Counted from the stretch's first letter, positions 27,362 to 35,319 are shown. The stretch: DNA of 64,000 bases from Pseudomonas anuradhapurensis (GCF_014269225.2 NZ_CP077097.1:4227001-4291000), one strand, 5' to 3'. A program made the numbers and translations. The notes: generated from the sequence alone by a model not told the origin.

Positions 27362-28705
27362 CTAGGAGTCGATGCTCGGTGTGCCACTGCCATTGATGAA
27401 GGTCTTGTACAGCTGAATGATCTGCGGGCCTGCATCGTCCTGCGGCGTGGGCCCGGGAACATTGTCGCCATCGCACTGCTTGACGAACTGGCCGAAGATC
27501 TGCGAATCCCCACCTGCGCTCTGGGCTGGCTGGAGCACGTAGAAACAGCCGAAACCAAGCACCGGAATCGAGCTCGTCCCTGCATTCTTGCCTGAGCAGT
27601 CGCCCACCACGATGCGCAGTATCCTGCGCTCGAACACCCCGTTTGACTCGCACCCCGCTCCCCCACCCGCGACACACGCCGCAGCACGTGCGGCATAGTC
27701 GTTGTAGTCGAACAGCTGGGTGCCGCCGGCCGAGAGGTTGCCATTGCTCGAAGCAACAGGTTGGCCCTGGTATTCCACCCGAGCTGGCGAGACGGCGTCG
27801 TTGTACTTGATCAGGGGATTGCTGTAGGTGGTCACCAGGTCAGGCGGGTAGTCGCTGCTCCTGTATGTCCCCTTGTAGTCGCCAAAGCGCGTATTCAGGC
27901 CCTGGACGGAAGGACCGACGGTGTTGCCAGGCTTGGTATCGACGCTGTCACCGACGTTACGGCAAACCGAGCCGCCGCCGGCCATGAGTTCGCCCACCTC
28001 CTTACCGCCTGCGCCAAAGTCGAGCAGCTGGAAGTTGCCGGGGCCAATCGGGTCACTGTTCTTGGCGGCAGACTTCAATACCTCCAGGTCACCGAAGCGG
28101 TAGCCCCAGAACATGCCGGCATCCGGGTTGTATTTTGCCGGGTCGCCACACACCAGCAGCGGCGCAAGGTTGCAGGGGCTGGTCGGGCTCGGCCCGGCAG
28201 TGGCGATCGCGGTCAGGCTCTTGGCACCGACGGTGCCGGTACCGATCGACTGGGCGATGCTCCAGAAATAACCCGCCAGCGAGTAGTTCGCGACCTTGAC
28301 CCGCACGTAGCTGGCGTTGGCTGGCCCGGGGAAGGAGAACGGCCCATAGACGTTGTCGGCCAGCTCCACCACGGCAAATGCCCCAAGGTTGCCGCCGATG
28401 GCCGTCAGCAGTTCCTGGTTGCCCGCGGCCTTGGCATTCTCGTTCAGGGTAAACAGCGCGGCATCCCGTGTGGCACTGGCGGCGTTGCCTGCACCCATTA
28501 CCTGGCTCAGGGTTTTCGCGCCACTCAGGGCAGCTGCATCCACGGCGTTCTGCAGGCGGGTCTTGTTCAACAGCATATGGCCGCCGTCGAGCACCAACGC
28601 CGCCATCATCAGTATCGCGACCAGGGCGATCACGATAATGACAGTCACCGCTCCCCGCTGCTGGCCTGGCCAGGCGGTGAACGTACGTTGAGCTCGAGGA
28701 GTCAT
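27362..28705 (-). CDS. tadG: Tad locus protein TadG
   Basis: This 447-residue protein has a single N-terminal membrane helix at about 20-42 (RGAVTVIIVIALVAILMMAA) followed by LDGGHMLLNKTRLQNAVDAAALSGAKTL, the TadG/TadE-like signature of the Tad-G family. A long extracytoplasmic domain with several cysteines follows. TadG is an inner-membrane-anchored component of Tad loci and may help anchor the machine; a von Willebrand-like fold seen in some TadG proteins is not obvious here. The ATG at 28705 is chosen since family similarity starts there and AGGAG-like sequence is nearby; the frame is open far upstream. Confidence 0.88.
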   Translation of the reverse strand: MTPRAQRTFTAWPGQQRGAVTVIIVIALVAILMMAALVLDGGHMLLNKTRLQNAVDAAALSGAKTLSQVMGAGNAASATRDAALFTLNENAKAAGNQELLTAIGGNLGAFAVVELADNVYGPFSFPGPANASYVRVKVANYSLAGYFWSIAQSIGTGTVGAKSLTAIATAGPSPTSPCNLAPLLVCGDPAKYNPDAGMFWGYRFGDLEVLKSAAKNSDPIGPGNFQLLDFGAGGKEVGELMAGGGSVCRNVGDSVDTKPGNTVGPSVQGLNTRFGDYKGTYRSSDYPPDLVTTYSNPLIKYNDAVSPARVEYQGQPVASSNGNLSAGGTQLFDYNDYAARAAACVAGGGAGCESNGVFERRILRIVVGDCSGKNAGTSSIPVLGFGCFYVLQPAQSAGGDSQIFGQFVKQCDGDNVPGPTPQDDAGPQIIQLYKTFINGSGTPSIDS

Positions 28706-28715
28706 GATCACGCCC

Positions 28716-28991
28716 TCAATCGTTGCTGAACTTGATCTGGATCGGCTGGCCAATCTGCTGCGCTTCGCCGGTCGCACCGCGGTAGCCATTGACCACCTTC
28801 TCCAGCAACGGGCCATCGACGCCTGCGGCCGGCAGCTCGGTGCCCGGGTGGGCGGCAACCTCCTTGTCGGCAATCTGCTGGTAGTTGGTCTGGTAGACGC
28901 TGTAGCCCAGCGGGCCCACCCGGCCTGGGTCGTAGGTAATGCAACCGGACAGCCCCGATACAAGCGCGCAACACACGATCACGGTTCTCAT
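28716..28991 (-). CDS. Small lipoprotein in the Tad operon
   Basis: This 91-residue protein has a lipoprotein signal MRTVIVCCALVSGLSGC with the lipid-modified Cys at 17. A polar mature part follows, containing YSVYQTNYQQIADKEVAAHPGTELPAAGVDG. It sits between rcpA and tadG, 10-14 bp from each, and must be part of the operon. It is much shorter than CpaD-type lipoproteins, so I do not equate it with CpaD. A pilotin or RcpB-like partner for the secretin is a reasonable guess but not shown. Confidence 0.8.
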   Translation of the reverse strand: MRTVIVCCALVSGLSGCITYDPGRVGPLGYSVYQTNYQQIADKEVAAHPGTELPAAGVDGPLLEKVVNGYRGATGEAQQIGQPIQIKFSND

Positions 28992-29005
28992 GCTGGTTTC
29001 TCCGA

Positions 29006-30517
29006 TCAGTTCAGATCATGGCCAAAGTTGCCACCGCTGACCCCAAGGCTGACGGGGACCGCGCGACCGGGCTCGCTGCCCTTGGTCTTGCCAAGCAGGT
29101 AGAAGTCCAGGTCACTGGGTTCGACGAATTTCTCGGTGGGCAGACGTACCGCCTTGGCATCCACGGGCTTGGCCAGGTGCGGTGTCACCAGGATCACCAG
29201 TTCGGTTTCGCCGTTGATGAACGACTGGCTGCGGAACAGGTGGCCGAGCACCGGCAAATCCCCCAGCCCCGGGAACCGGCTGACGAAGTCACGGGTGTTT
29301 TCGCTGATCAGGCCGGCGATGGCGATGGTCTGGCCATTGCCCAGTTCGACCGTGGACTCGGCGCTGCGCTTGGTCAGCGACGGAATCAACTGGGCCACAC
29401 TGTCGCCCAGGATGCTGCCGAGGCCGGTGTCGAGCACCAGCGAGTTGGCGTTGGAAAGCTCGCTCACCGAGACATTCAGGTTGAGGTTGATGCGCCCGGA
29501 ATCGAGCACCACCGGCATGAACTTCACCCCGACCCCGAATTCCTTGTACTCGATGGTAATGCCATCGTCCTCGGTGATCGGCACCGGGAATTCGCCACCG
29601 GAAATGAACTCTGCCTGCTGGCCGCTCAGGGTGGTGAGGGTGGGTTCGGCCAGCACCTTGGCAGAACCATTGTCCTTGGACGCCTCCAGTACCACGTTGA
29701 ACAGGAAGTCGTCGGACAGGAACTGGGCGAACAGGCCCTTGCCACCCCCAATCAGCGAACCGGGCGAAAGGACCGTGCCGCCACTGGGTGACAGGCCCAG
29801 CCCCTGACCATTGTTGAAGCCGCCACCGCTCCAGTTGCCGCCAAAGCCAAGGGCATTGAAGCGCACGTTGAGGTTCTTGATCAGGCTGCGCTGCATCTCG
29901 GCCACCTTGACCTCCAGCATCACCTGCTGGCCACCACCGACGCTGAGCAGGTTGATCACCTCCAGCGACTGGGCCGGTGCCGCTGCGGCAGCCTCGCCCT
30001 TGCCTTGCACCACGCTCGCGGTTTGCGCGGCATAGGACTTGGCGACCTTCATCGCCGTGTCCATGGCCGCAGCGCTGCTCACCTGGCCGCGCAGCACCAG
30101 CGCGCCCTGGGCGCTGAACACCTCGATGTTCTCCGCGGGCAGCAGTTGATGCAGTTTGGTCTTGAGCCCGGTAAGGTCATGCACCACTTCCACATCGAAG
30201 GTCTCGATCAAGCGGTTGTTGGCGTCCCACAGCAGCACGTTGGTAGTGCCCAGCGAGCGCCCGAGCAGGTAGAGCTGGGTCGGGCTGGTAATGAGGATGT
30301 CGGCAATTTCCGGGTTGCCGACCGAGATCTTCCTGACCGCGGTACGGCTGCTGATCGTACGCGACTTGAAGATCGGTACCTGGACTGCATTGCCACTGGC
30401 CGCCGGCAGGGAGCTGAATTCAGACCCAGAGCCTTCCGCCTGGGTAGCGCCAGCGATCAGCAACTGCATACCCAGCCCGCACAACAGGTACAGCCCTACT
30501 CTCTGCCAAGTATTCAT
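29006..30517 (-). CDS. rcpA: Tad pilus outer-membrane secretin RcpA (CpaC)
   Basis: This 503-residue protein has a signal peptide ending near ATQA and an N-terminal secretin domain around residues 45-125 (VPIFKSRTISSRTAVRKISVGNPEIADILI). A BON-like segment follows, and then the conserved secretin core at about 260-470 ending in LGDLPVLGHLFRSQSF...TELVILVTPHL. It forms the outer-membrane channel through which Flp pili leave the cell. Its neighbours RcpC and the small lipoprotein fit that role. Confidence 0.95.
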   Translation of the reverse strand: MNTWQRVGLYLLCGLGMQLLIAGATQAEGSGSEFSSLPAASGNAVQVPIFKSRTISSRTAVRKISVGNPEIADILITSPTQLYLLGRSLGTTNVLLWDANNRLIETFDVEVVHDLTGLKTKLHQLLPAENIEVFSAQGALVLRGQVSSAAAMDTAMKVAKSYAAQTASVVQGKGEAAAAAPAQSLEVINLLSVGGGQQVMLEVKVAEMQRSLIKNLNVRFNALGFGGNWSGGGFNNGQGLGLSPSGGTVLSPGSLIGGGKGLFAQFLSDDFLFNVVLEASKDNGSAKVLAEPTLTTLSGQQAEFISGGEFPVPITEDDGITIEYKEFGVGVKFMPVVLDSGRINLNLNVSVSELSNANSLVLDTGLGSILGDSVAQLIPSLTKRSAESTVELGNGQTIAIAGLISENTRDFVSRFPGLGDLPVLGHLFRSQSFINGETELVILVTPHLAKPVDAKAVRLPTEKFVEPSDLDFYLLGKTKGSEPGRAVPVSLGVSGGNFGHDLN

Positions 30518-30580
30518 TCACGACTCCTTGCGAAGTGATCTTGTTCCCACCGAAGGTTAGCCACTGCACGCGCAACTGCT

Positions 30581-31393
30581 TCAAAACCTTGTTTTCGCTA
30601 TTTCGACTTCTGTCCCGCGAATGATGGTGACCGCACCACCGCCATTGCCGCGGTTCACCACCGGTTTCGGTTGCGCTCTGATCACTGGCGGTGCAGCCTT
30701 GGGTGGCTCGGCGGCGGCAATGACCGGAGCTGGTTTCTGCGCGTCCAGCGGGTTACGCAGGGCCAGTTGCAGCTTCCCTTCGGATTGCGCCTTGACCAGC
30801 ACCTCTGCCTCTTTGACCGACATTTCCAGGGTCACGGCACGCACCACCACCGGTTGCGTCTTGTCGGTCCCCGCCGTCTGGTCCACGGCCAGTACCCGCA
30901 GGTTCTGCAGAATGGTCGTGGACTCGGCCTGGTTACTGCTGCCATCGCTCTGCCTGGTCGCCAGTACGTCGACCCGGTTACCTGGCAGGAGGAACCCGCC
31001 CACCCCGACCACATCGTCGACACGCACCGAAATGGCCCGTTTTTCCGGGGCGATCAACGACGCCAGGGTACTGCCGCCCAGGTGCTCGGCGACGCGTGCG
31101 CTGCGCAGCACATCGCCGCGCAGCAGGGCGAAGGTGGCGATCTTGCCTTGCACCTTTTCGGTACTGTCGAAGGCATCGTCGGGCACGGTATCCTTGGGCA
31201 TGCGCACCAAGGTGACCTGCTGGGCCTCGATCATCTGCCCGAACGGGATCTCCACCGTGGCGATCACCACGTTCTTCATGTTGTCATCCGGGGAGGCCTT
31301 GAGCCGCCCGTTCAGCCAGTTGTTGGCCATCAAGGCGGCGCCAAGCCCCAGGGTCAGGGAAACGGCAACCAGGATCAGCGTGCGGGCACTCAT
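30581..31393 (-). CDS. rcpC: Flp pilus assembly protein RcpC (CpaB)
   Basis: This 270-residue protein has one N-terminal transmembrane helix (about 5-25), then a SAF-type domain (about 40-105, MKNVVIATVEIPFGQMIEAQQVTLVRMPKD). The RcpC/CpaB core IAPEKRAISVRVDDVVGVGGFLLPGNRVDVLAT follows at about 115-148, with a Pro/Ala-rich tail. It is a periplasmic component working with the secretin RcpA. It lies 63 bp upstream of rcpA and 12 bp downstream of the AAA ATPase gene. Confidence 0.92.
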   Translation of the reverse strand: MSARTLILVAVSLTLGLGAALMANNWLNGRLKASPDDNMKNVVIATVEIPFGQMIEAQQVTLVRMPKDTVPDDAFDSTEKVQGKIATFALLRGDVLRSARVAEHLGGSTLASLIAPEKRAISVRVDDVVGVGGFLLPGNRVDVLATRQSDGSSNQAESTTILQNLRVLAVDQTAGTDKTQPVVVRAVTLEMSVKEAEVLVKAQSEGKLQLALRNPLDAQKPAPVIAAAEPPKAAPPVIRAQPKPVVNRGNGGGAVTIIRGTEVEIAKTRF

Positions 31394-31405
31394 GTGTGCA
31401 TCTCC

Positions 31406-32740
31406 TTATCCAAGGAAGTCGATCTGGACGAAGTAGTTTTGCCAGGCCCATTTCAGTTCCTGCGCCGACAACGGCCCCTCGCCGCCCAGGTAACGCTGGC
31501 GGTCGAGCGCCATGCTCAGCAGGTCGCGCGGGTGGCACGGCACCAGCGGCACGCCCTCGGCCTCGTAGAGGGCCTGCAGCGCGTAGCGCAACAGCGCCGG
31601 CTCATAAGCCAGGCCCAGGCGCTCGCACTCCTGACGCCAGATGCGCTCGTACTCATCGACCTTCAGGTAGCTGAACTGCAGCTTGTAGCCAATGCGCCGC
31701 AAAAAGGCCTCGTCGGCCAACTCCAGCGGATTGAGATTGGTGGAGAACACCAGCACCAGGTCGAACGGCAGTTCGCAATGGCGCCCGCCCCCCAGGTTGA
31801 GGAAGTCGCGCTTTTCTTCCATCGGCACGATCCAGCGATTGAGCAGCTCGGCCGGGGCCATGCGCTGACGGCCCATGTCGTCGATGATGAACAGGCCATT
31901 GCTGGCCTTGAGCTGCAAGGATGCCTGGTATTGGCGGCTCGCGGCGTCGAAGCGGATATCCAGTTGCTCCATGCCCAGTTCGCCGCCGGTGATGACGACC
32001 GGGCGCTTGCAGCGGACCAGCCGCCGATCGATACCTTCGTTGAGCAGCAGGCTGTTCTGTTGGCCCTCGTCCTCCAGCGGCTGATGCACCTGGGGGTCGA
32101 AGACCTCGATGACCGACTCGTTGATCTCGATGGCACGGGGGACCCAGATGGCTTCCCCGAACAGGCGAATCAGGCGGCTGCTGATGTAGGTCTTGCCAGT
32201 GCCAGCAGGGCCGTAAATCATGATGGCGCGCCCGGAGTTCAGCGCTACCCCCAGTTGATCGAGCATCCCCTCCGCAAGCACCACGCCCGCGAAGGCGGTT
32301 TGCATGTCCTGGGTAGTGATGCAGCCATGGTGGATGGTCTGCAGTTTGAGCAGGTCACGGTAGGCATTTACCGGAAAAGGCGCCGCACCGATGTAACCAC
32401 TGCGCGCCAGTGCATCACGGGCAGTACTGCGGCCGCGCTCGGTCAGGCCGAAGCGCAGCGCCTGCCCACCCGATTGCACACCGACCTGGCCCAGCACCTC
32501 GACGCGGCCTTCCTTGCGCAGGAAGGCCAACACTTCTTCCACCACCGCGCCGGTCAGCGCCAGCCGCTCCACCAGGCGCGACAGGTCCAGGGTACCGGCG
32601 TCGTGCAGGTGCTTGCACAGCAAATCACCGAGAAAGCTTTCGGCCAGGCCAGTCTCGCGAACCGTACGTGGCTGAGGTGCCAGGCTTTGCACTGCTTCCT
32701 TGGCGAAGGCGCAGGCACCACTGTCTCTGAGTGCGTACAT
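31406..32740 (-). CDS. AAA+ ATPase of the Tad operon
   Basis: This 444-residue protein has an N-terminal helical/winged region (about 35-115) and an AAA+ ATPase domain. Walker A GPAGTGKT is at 177-184 and Walker B LFIIDDMG at 283-290. FSTNLNP, a sensor-1-like segment, is near 350, and the C-terminal helical lid contains RDLLSMALDRQRYLGG. It is not one of the canonical tad/rcp proteins, yet it lies inside the operon between tadV and rcpC with gaps of 12-15 bp. A remodelling or regulatory role in pilus assembly is inferred. It lacks the pilus-ATPase Asp and His boxes, so it is not a second TadA. Confidence 0.8.
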   Translation of the reverse strand: MYALRDSGACAFAKEAVQSLAPQPRTVRETGLAESFLGDLLCKHLHDAGTLDLSRLVERLALTGAVVEEVLAFLRKEGRVEVLGQVGVQSGGQALRFGLTERGRSTARDALARSGYIGAAPFPVNAYRDLLKLQTIHHGCITTQDMQTAFAGVVLAEGMLDQLGVALNSGRAIMIYGPAGTGKTYISSRLIRLFGEAIWVPRAIEINESVIEVFDPQVHQPLEDEGQQNSLLLNEGIDRRLVRCKRPVVITGGELGMEQLDIRFDAASRQYQASLQLKASNGLFIIDDMGRQRMAPAELLNRWIVPMEEKRDFLNLGGGRHCELPFDLVLVFSTNLNPLELADEAFLRRIGYKLQFSYLKVDEYERIWRQECERLGLAYEPALLRYALQALYEAEGVPLVPCHPRDLLSMALDRQRYLGGEGPLSAQELKWAWQNYFVQIDFLG

Positions 32741-32755
32741 CGTTAGCCTCCCAGG

Positions 32756-33274
32756 CTATTGGCCAAGCGGTTGCCAGAAAAGGCTGACAAGGGTTCCGGA
32801 CAGGATCGCGACTGAATAAGGAAAAGGTTTTCCGGCAACTTCATCGGCCGTCGGTGCAAAATAGGCCTGAGCCGTCAACACCAACCAATAGCGTTGCAAA
32901 GTCTGTTTCAACTGTCCGCGTATTAACACTATCGACATCCCCCATACGCCGCCGGCTATCAGGCTGAGAAGTGCAGCCGAAAGTGCGTCATGCGGTGTAA
33001 GGAAGGTACCGACCATGGCCATCAACTTAACGTCGCCGGCGGCCATGCCCCCCAGCGCGTACATCGGAATGAAAACGGTAAAACCTATCAACATGCCCAG
33101 CACGCCATTACCCAGCCCGGCAAATCCTGCTGCGTGAACCTGGCCTGCCAACCCCAACCCCAGCCCCAACAGGATCAACAGGTTGGGAATGCGGTGGCTG
33201 CGAAGGTCGCCAACCACCGCGATGCCCAACAATCCTAGCAGCACGACAATGGCGGACAGAGATTCTGCTGACAT
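32756..33274 (-). CDS. tadV: Flp prepilin peptidase TadV (CpaA, A24 family)
   Basis: This 172-residue polytopic protein of the A24 aspartic peptidase family has its catalytic aspartates at Asp23 (VGDLRSHRIPN) and Asp81 (AAGDVKL). It lacks the N-methyltransferase domain of type IV PilD, as normal for TadV. It cleaves the leader from Flp pilins and the TadE/TadF pseudopilins. It sits directly downstream of the three flp genes. Confidence 0.93.
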   Translation of the reverse strand: MSAESLSAIVVLLGLLGIAVVGDLRSHRIPNLLILLGLGLGLAGQVHAAGFAGLGNGVLGMLIGFTVFIPMYALGGMAAGDVKLMAMVGTFLTPHDALSAALLSLIAGGVWGMSIVLIRGQLKQTLQRYWLVLTAQAYFAPTADEVAGKPFPYSVAILSGTLVSLFWQPLGQ

Positions 33275-33310
33275 TGCTGCATCCCCCTTGGGGCCTAGTG
33301 GTGAATCGAC

Positions 33311-33505
33311 TCAAGGAGCAGGGGTACCGCCGAGGGCAGTAATCAGCTCGTTGATCTTTCCCTTGACTGTGGTGCCCAAATTGGTGAAAGCGGTCACCAG
33401 CACGAGGGCAATCAACCCACCGGCTACCGCATATTCCACGACGGTCAGGCCGTCTTCGTCTTTGGCAAACTTCATTACCGAAGCCTCGATTCTTTGCAGT
33501 GACAT
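33311..33505 (-). CDS. flp: Flp pilin, copy 3 (most divergent)
   Basis: This 64-residue prepilin has leader MSLQRIEASVMKFAKDEDG and mature start LTVVEYAVAGG, with Glu at +5 and Tyr at +6 as in Flp pilins. The hydrophobic helix is identical to the other two copies. It differs from them at the leader (RIE) and in the C-terminal region (GTTVKGKINE, ending GGTPAP). The ATG at 33505 is preceded by GAGGTGGGC. It is the third copy in transcription order and the nearest to tadV. Confidence 0.93.
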   Translation of the reverse strand: MSLQRIEASVMKFAKDEDGLTVVEYAVAGGLIALVLVTAFTNLGTTVKGKINELITALGGTPAP

Positions 33506-33557
33506 TTCGCCCACCTCGCTAAGGACACTTACCTTTGTAGTTTGGTCATGAATCAAA

Positions 33558-33752
33558 TCAAGGCGCAGCGGTGCCACCGAGGGCAGTAATAAGCCCGTTG
33601 ATCTTCGTTTTGACCGCAAGGCCCAAGTTAGTGAAAGCGGTCACCAGCACGAGGGCAATCAACCCACCGGCTACCGCATATTCCACGACGGTCAGGCCGT
33701 CCTCGTCTTTGGCGAACTTCATTACCGAAGCCCTGACTGTTTGCAGTGACAT
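33558..33752 (-). CDS. flp: Flp pilin, copy 2
   Basis: This 64-residue prepilin has the same cleavage site (Gly19, then LTVVEY) as its neighbours. It differs from copy 1 at leader residues 6-7 (VR for IK) and at one or two positions after the helix (GLAVKTKING). It is exactly 195 bp, with a 52-bp spacer on each side, so the copies repeat every 247 bp. It could be incorporated alongside copies 1 and 3 in mixed pili. Confidence 0.93.
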   Translation of the reverse strand: MSLQTVRASVMKFAKDEDGLTVVEYAVAGGLIALVLVTAFTNLGLAVKTKINGLITALGGTAAP

Positions 33753-33804
33753 TTCACCCACCTCGCTAAGGACACTTACCTTTGTAGTTTGGTCATGAAT
33801 CAAA

Positions 33805-33999
33805 TCAAGGCGCAGCGGTGCCACCGAGGGCAGTAATAAGCCCGTTGATCTTCGTTTTGACCGCAGTGCCCAAGTTAGTGAAAGCGGTCACCAGGACGAG
33901 GGCAATCAACCCACCGGCTACCGCATATTCCACGACGGTCAGCCCGTCCTCGTCTTTGGCAAACTTCATTACCGAAGCCTTGATTGTTTGCAGTGACAT
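33805..33999 (-). CDS. flp: Flp pilin, copy 1 (promoter-proximal)
   Basis: This 64-residue prepilin reads MSLQTIKASVMKFAKDEDG/LTVVEYAVAGG with the slash at the predicted TadV cleavage. The mature 45-residue peptide is nearly all hydrophobic helix and ends GGTAAP. It is the first gene of the Tad operon. The region upstream holds a leader hairpin and direct repeats. The ATG at 33999 is preceded by GCGAGGTGAGC. Confidence 0.93.
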   Translation of the reverse strand: MSLQTIKASVMKFAKDEDGLTVVEYAVAGGLIALVLVTAFTNLGTAVKTKINGLITALGGTAAP

Positions 34000-34040
34000 T
34001 TCGCTCACCTCGCTAAGGACAATGTTTTTCTTCCCAGGCA

Positions 34041-34057
34041 GTGGTGTTTATCACCAC
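34041..34057 (-). promoter_or_regulatory. Inverted repeat in the flp upstream region
   Basis: GTGGTG-TTTAT-CACCAC is a perfect 6-bp inverted repeat about 42-58 bp upstream of the first flp ATG. It could be an mRNA leader hairpin or an operator. Confidence 0.4.
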
Positions 34058-34091
34058 CTGTGGAGAATCCTAGTCAGGGGTCGGCTCCAGT

Positions 34092-34130
34092 CGTTAGGAG
34101 TTTTTTGCGAATCGCTAGGACTTTTTTGCG
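34092..34130. promoter_or_regulatory. Two direct repeats, candidate AraC-regulator operator
   Basis: CGTTAGGAGTTTTTTGCG (34092-34109) and CGCTAGGACTTTTTTGCG (34113-34130) match at 16 of 18 positions with a 21-bp period, placing both on the same DNA face. AraC-family proteins commonly bind such direct repeats. The site lies about 95-130 bp upstream of flp copy 1. Confidence 0.6.
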
Positions 34131-34430
34131 GCTTTTTGCCATCACCTGAACACTTGAAAACAAGTGGGGGCAACTCTACACGAGACGCGTTTTCACATGC
34201 AGTTGCTGCTGATTCCGGACATGCATCGGCAATCTTGTTCAATGCCGATAGGCGGTCACCCGGTTCAACCACCAGGTATCCAGCCGAGAGTGTCTGGAAT
34301 CAGTGCTTTAGCGAAGACATAGAACTCAAATAAAAAAATTGAACTAGCCTGATAACCAATCATTCGGCAGGCCAATCGTCTATTGTCGATACTTCAGCAC
34401 GTAGGGAAACCCGCCAGGAGCAGGTTAAGC

Positions 34431-35315
34431 ATGATGTCTAACTTGGGCAGAAAGCCGCTGTTGCTGTGGTTCGATCTGACCCGCGATCGTTCCACCGAAG
34501 CATTGATGGCGCAATTCAGCCATGTCTGCGATTGCAAGCTGGCAAAATCGGTCACGGCTGCCGAGCGCCAGCAGGCAGACATGATCTGCATGCATTTCGA
34601 TCGCCCCGACACGCTCAACCTCAACCTGCTGCTGGAAGTGAAGCGCAACTCCCCCTCCATCCCGATCACCATGTTCACCGTACAGCATTCCGAAGAGCTG
34701 GCGGTTTGGGCCATGCGCTCACGTGTCTGGGAGTACCTGGTCTTGCCGCTGACCAGCAGCGAGATGAGTCGTTACCTCGATGTACTGAAACAGCTTTGCG
34801 AGGTCCGTCGTGTCGCCAACCGTCAGGACAATGCGCAGCAGATCGACCATCTGCCGTCGCTGCCAGACAGCATTCGCCTGACCAATGAACACCACAAGCA
34901 CAAGGCGCTTGGCAAGGTCATGCCCTACATCGACCAGCATTTTCGCGAATGCATCGACCAGAAGGACCTCGCCCAGCGCTGCGGCATGACCACGGCTCGC
35001 TTCAGTCGCCTGTTCAAGGAGGTCAACGGGCTTGGTTTTGTCGAATACATCCTGAGCAAGCGCATGAACCTGGCCATGGACCTGCTTGCCAACAGCCAGA
35101 TGCCCATCACCAGCATCGGCTATGAGGCCGGCTTCAAGGACCCGTCCTACTTCGCCCGCGCCTTCAAGCAGTTCACCAACTGCACCCCCAGCGAGTATCG
35201 ACAGGCCAGCCAGCTCGGCGGCGTGGCCAGCGAAGCCGATCCGTTGAAGAGCGCACTGGCGCGCGTGCTGGAAAATGCGTTGCCAACCAGTGCGGCGTTT
35301 CACAAGAACCGCTGA
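34431..35315 (+). CDS. AraC-family regulator with degenerate receiver domain
   Basis: This 294-residue protein has an N-terminal domain (about 9-120) patterned like a response-regulator receiver. However, the strand where the phospho-acceptor Asp should end reads MICMHFDRP, and the conserved Lys position reads VLP. The C-terminal AraC DNA-binding domain spans about 170-270 (HFRECIDQKDLAQRCGMTTARFSRLFKEVNG, then ITSIGYEAGFKDPSYFARAFKQFTNCTPSEYR). It is divergent from the Tad operon, so it is the best candidate regulator of it. The ATG at 34431 follows AGGAG (34416-34420); an ATG 3 bp later and a TTG at 34383 are alternatives. Confidence 0.85.
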   Translation: MMSNLGRKPLLLWFDLTRDRSTEALMAQFSHVCDCKLAKSVTAAERQQADMICMHFDRPDTLNLNLLLEVKRNSPSIPITMFTVQHSEELAVWAMRSRVWEYLVLPLTSSEMSRYLDVLKQLCEVRRVANRQDNAQQIDHLPSLPDSIRLTNEHHKHKALGKVMPYIDQHFRECIDQKDLAQRCGMTTARFSRLFKEVNGLGFVEYILSKRMNLAMDLLANSQMPITSIGYEAGFKDPSYFARAFKQFTNCTPSEYRQASQLGGVASEADPLKSALARVLENALPTSAAFHKNR

Positions 35316-35319
35316 TGGA

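Larger units (their letters stand above)
33311..34020 (-). repeat. Tandem triplication of flp in 247-bp units
   Basis: Starts at 33505, 33752 and 33999 and stops at 33311, 33558 and 33805 are all spaced by exactly 247 bp. The spacer between copies 1 and 2 and that between copies 2 and 3 are almost identical, including the ribosome site, which points to tandem duplication kept similar by recent origin or gene conversion. Confidence 0.92.
34000..34430. other. flp-AraC divergent regulatory region
   Basis: This 431-bp region is AT-richer than the rest of the window and encodes no supported protein. It contains a leader hairpin near flp and two 18-bp direct repeats, listed separately. A T-rich run lies near 34101-34137. 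The divergent arrangement suggests shared control of the Tad operon and the AraC-type gene. Confidence 0.65.

Noticed and set aside
33311..33999. CRISPR-like regular repeats at flp
   Set aside because: The 247-bp periodicity comes from three complete coding genes with ribosome sites, not from short repeats with unique spacers.
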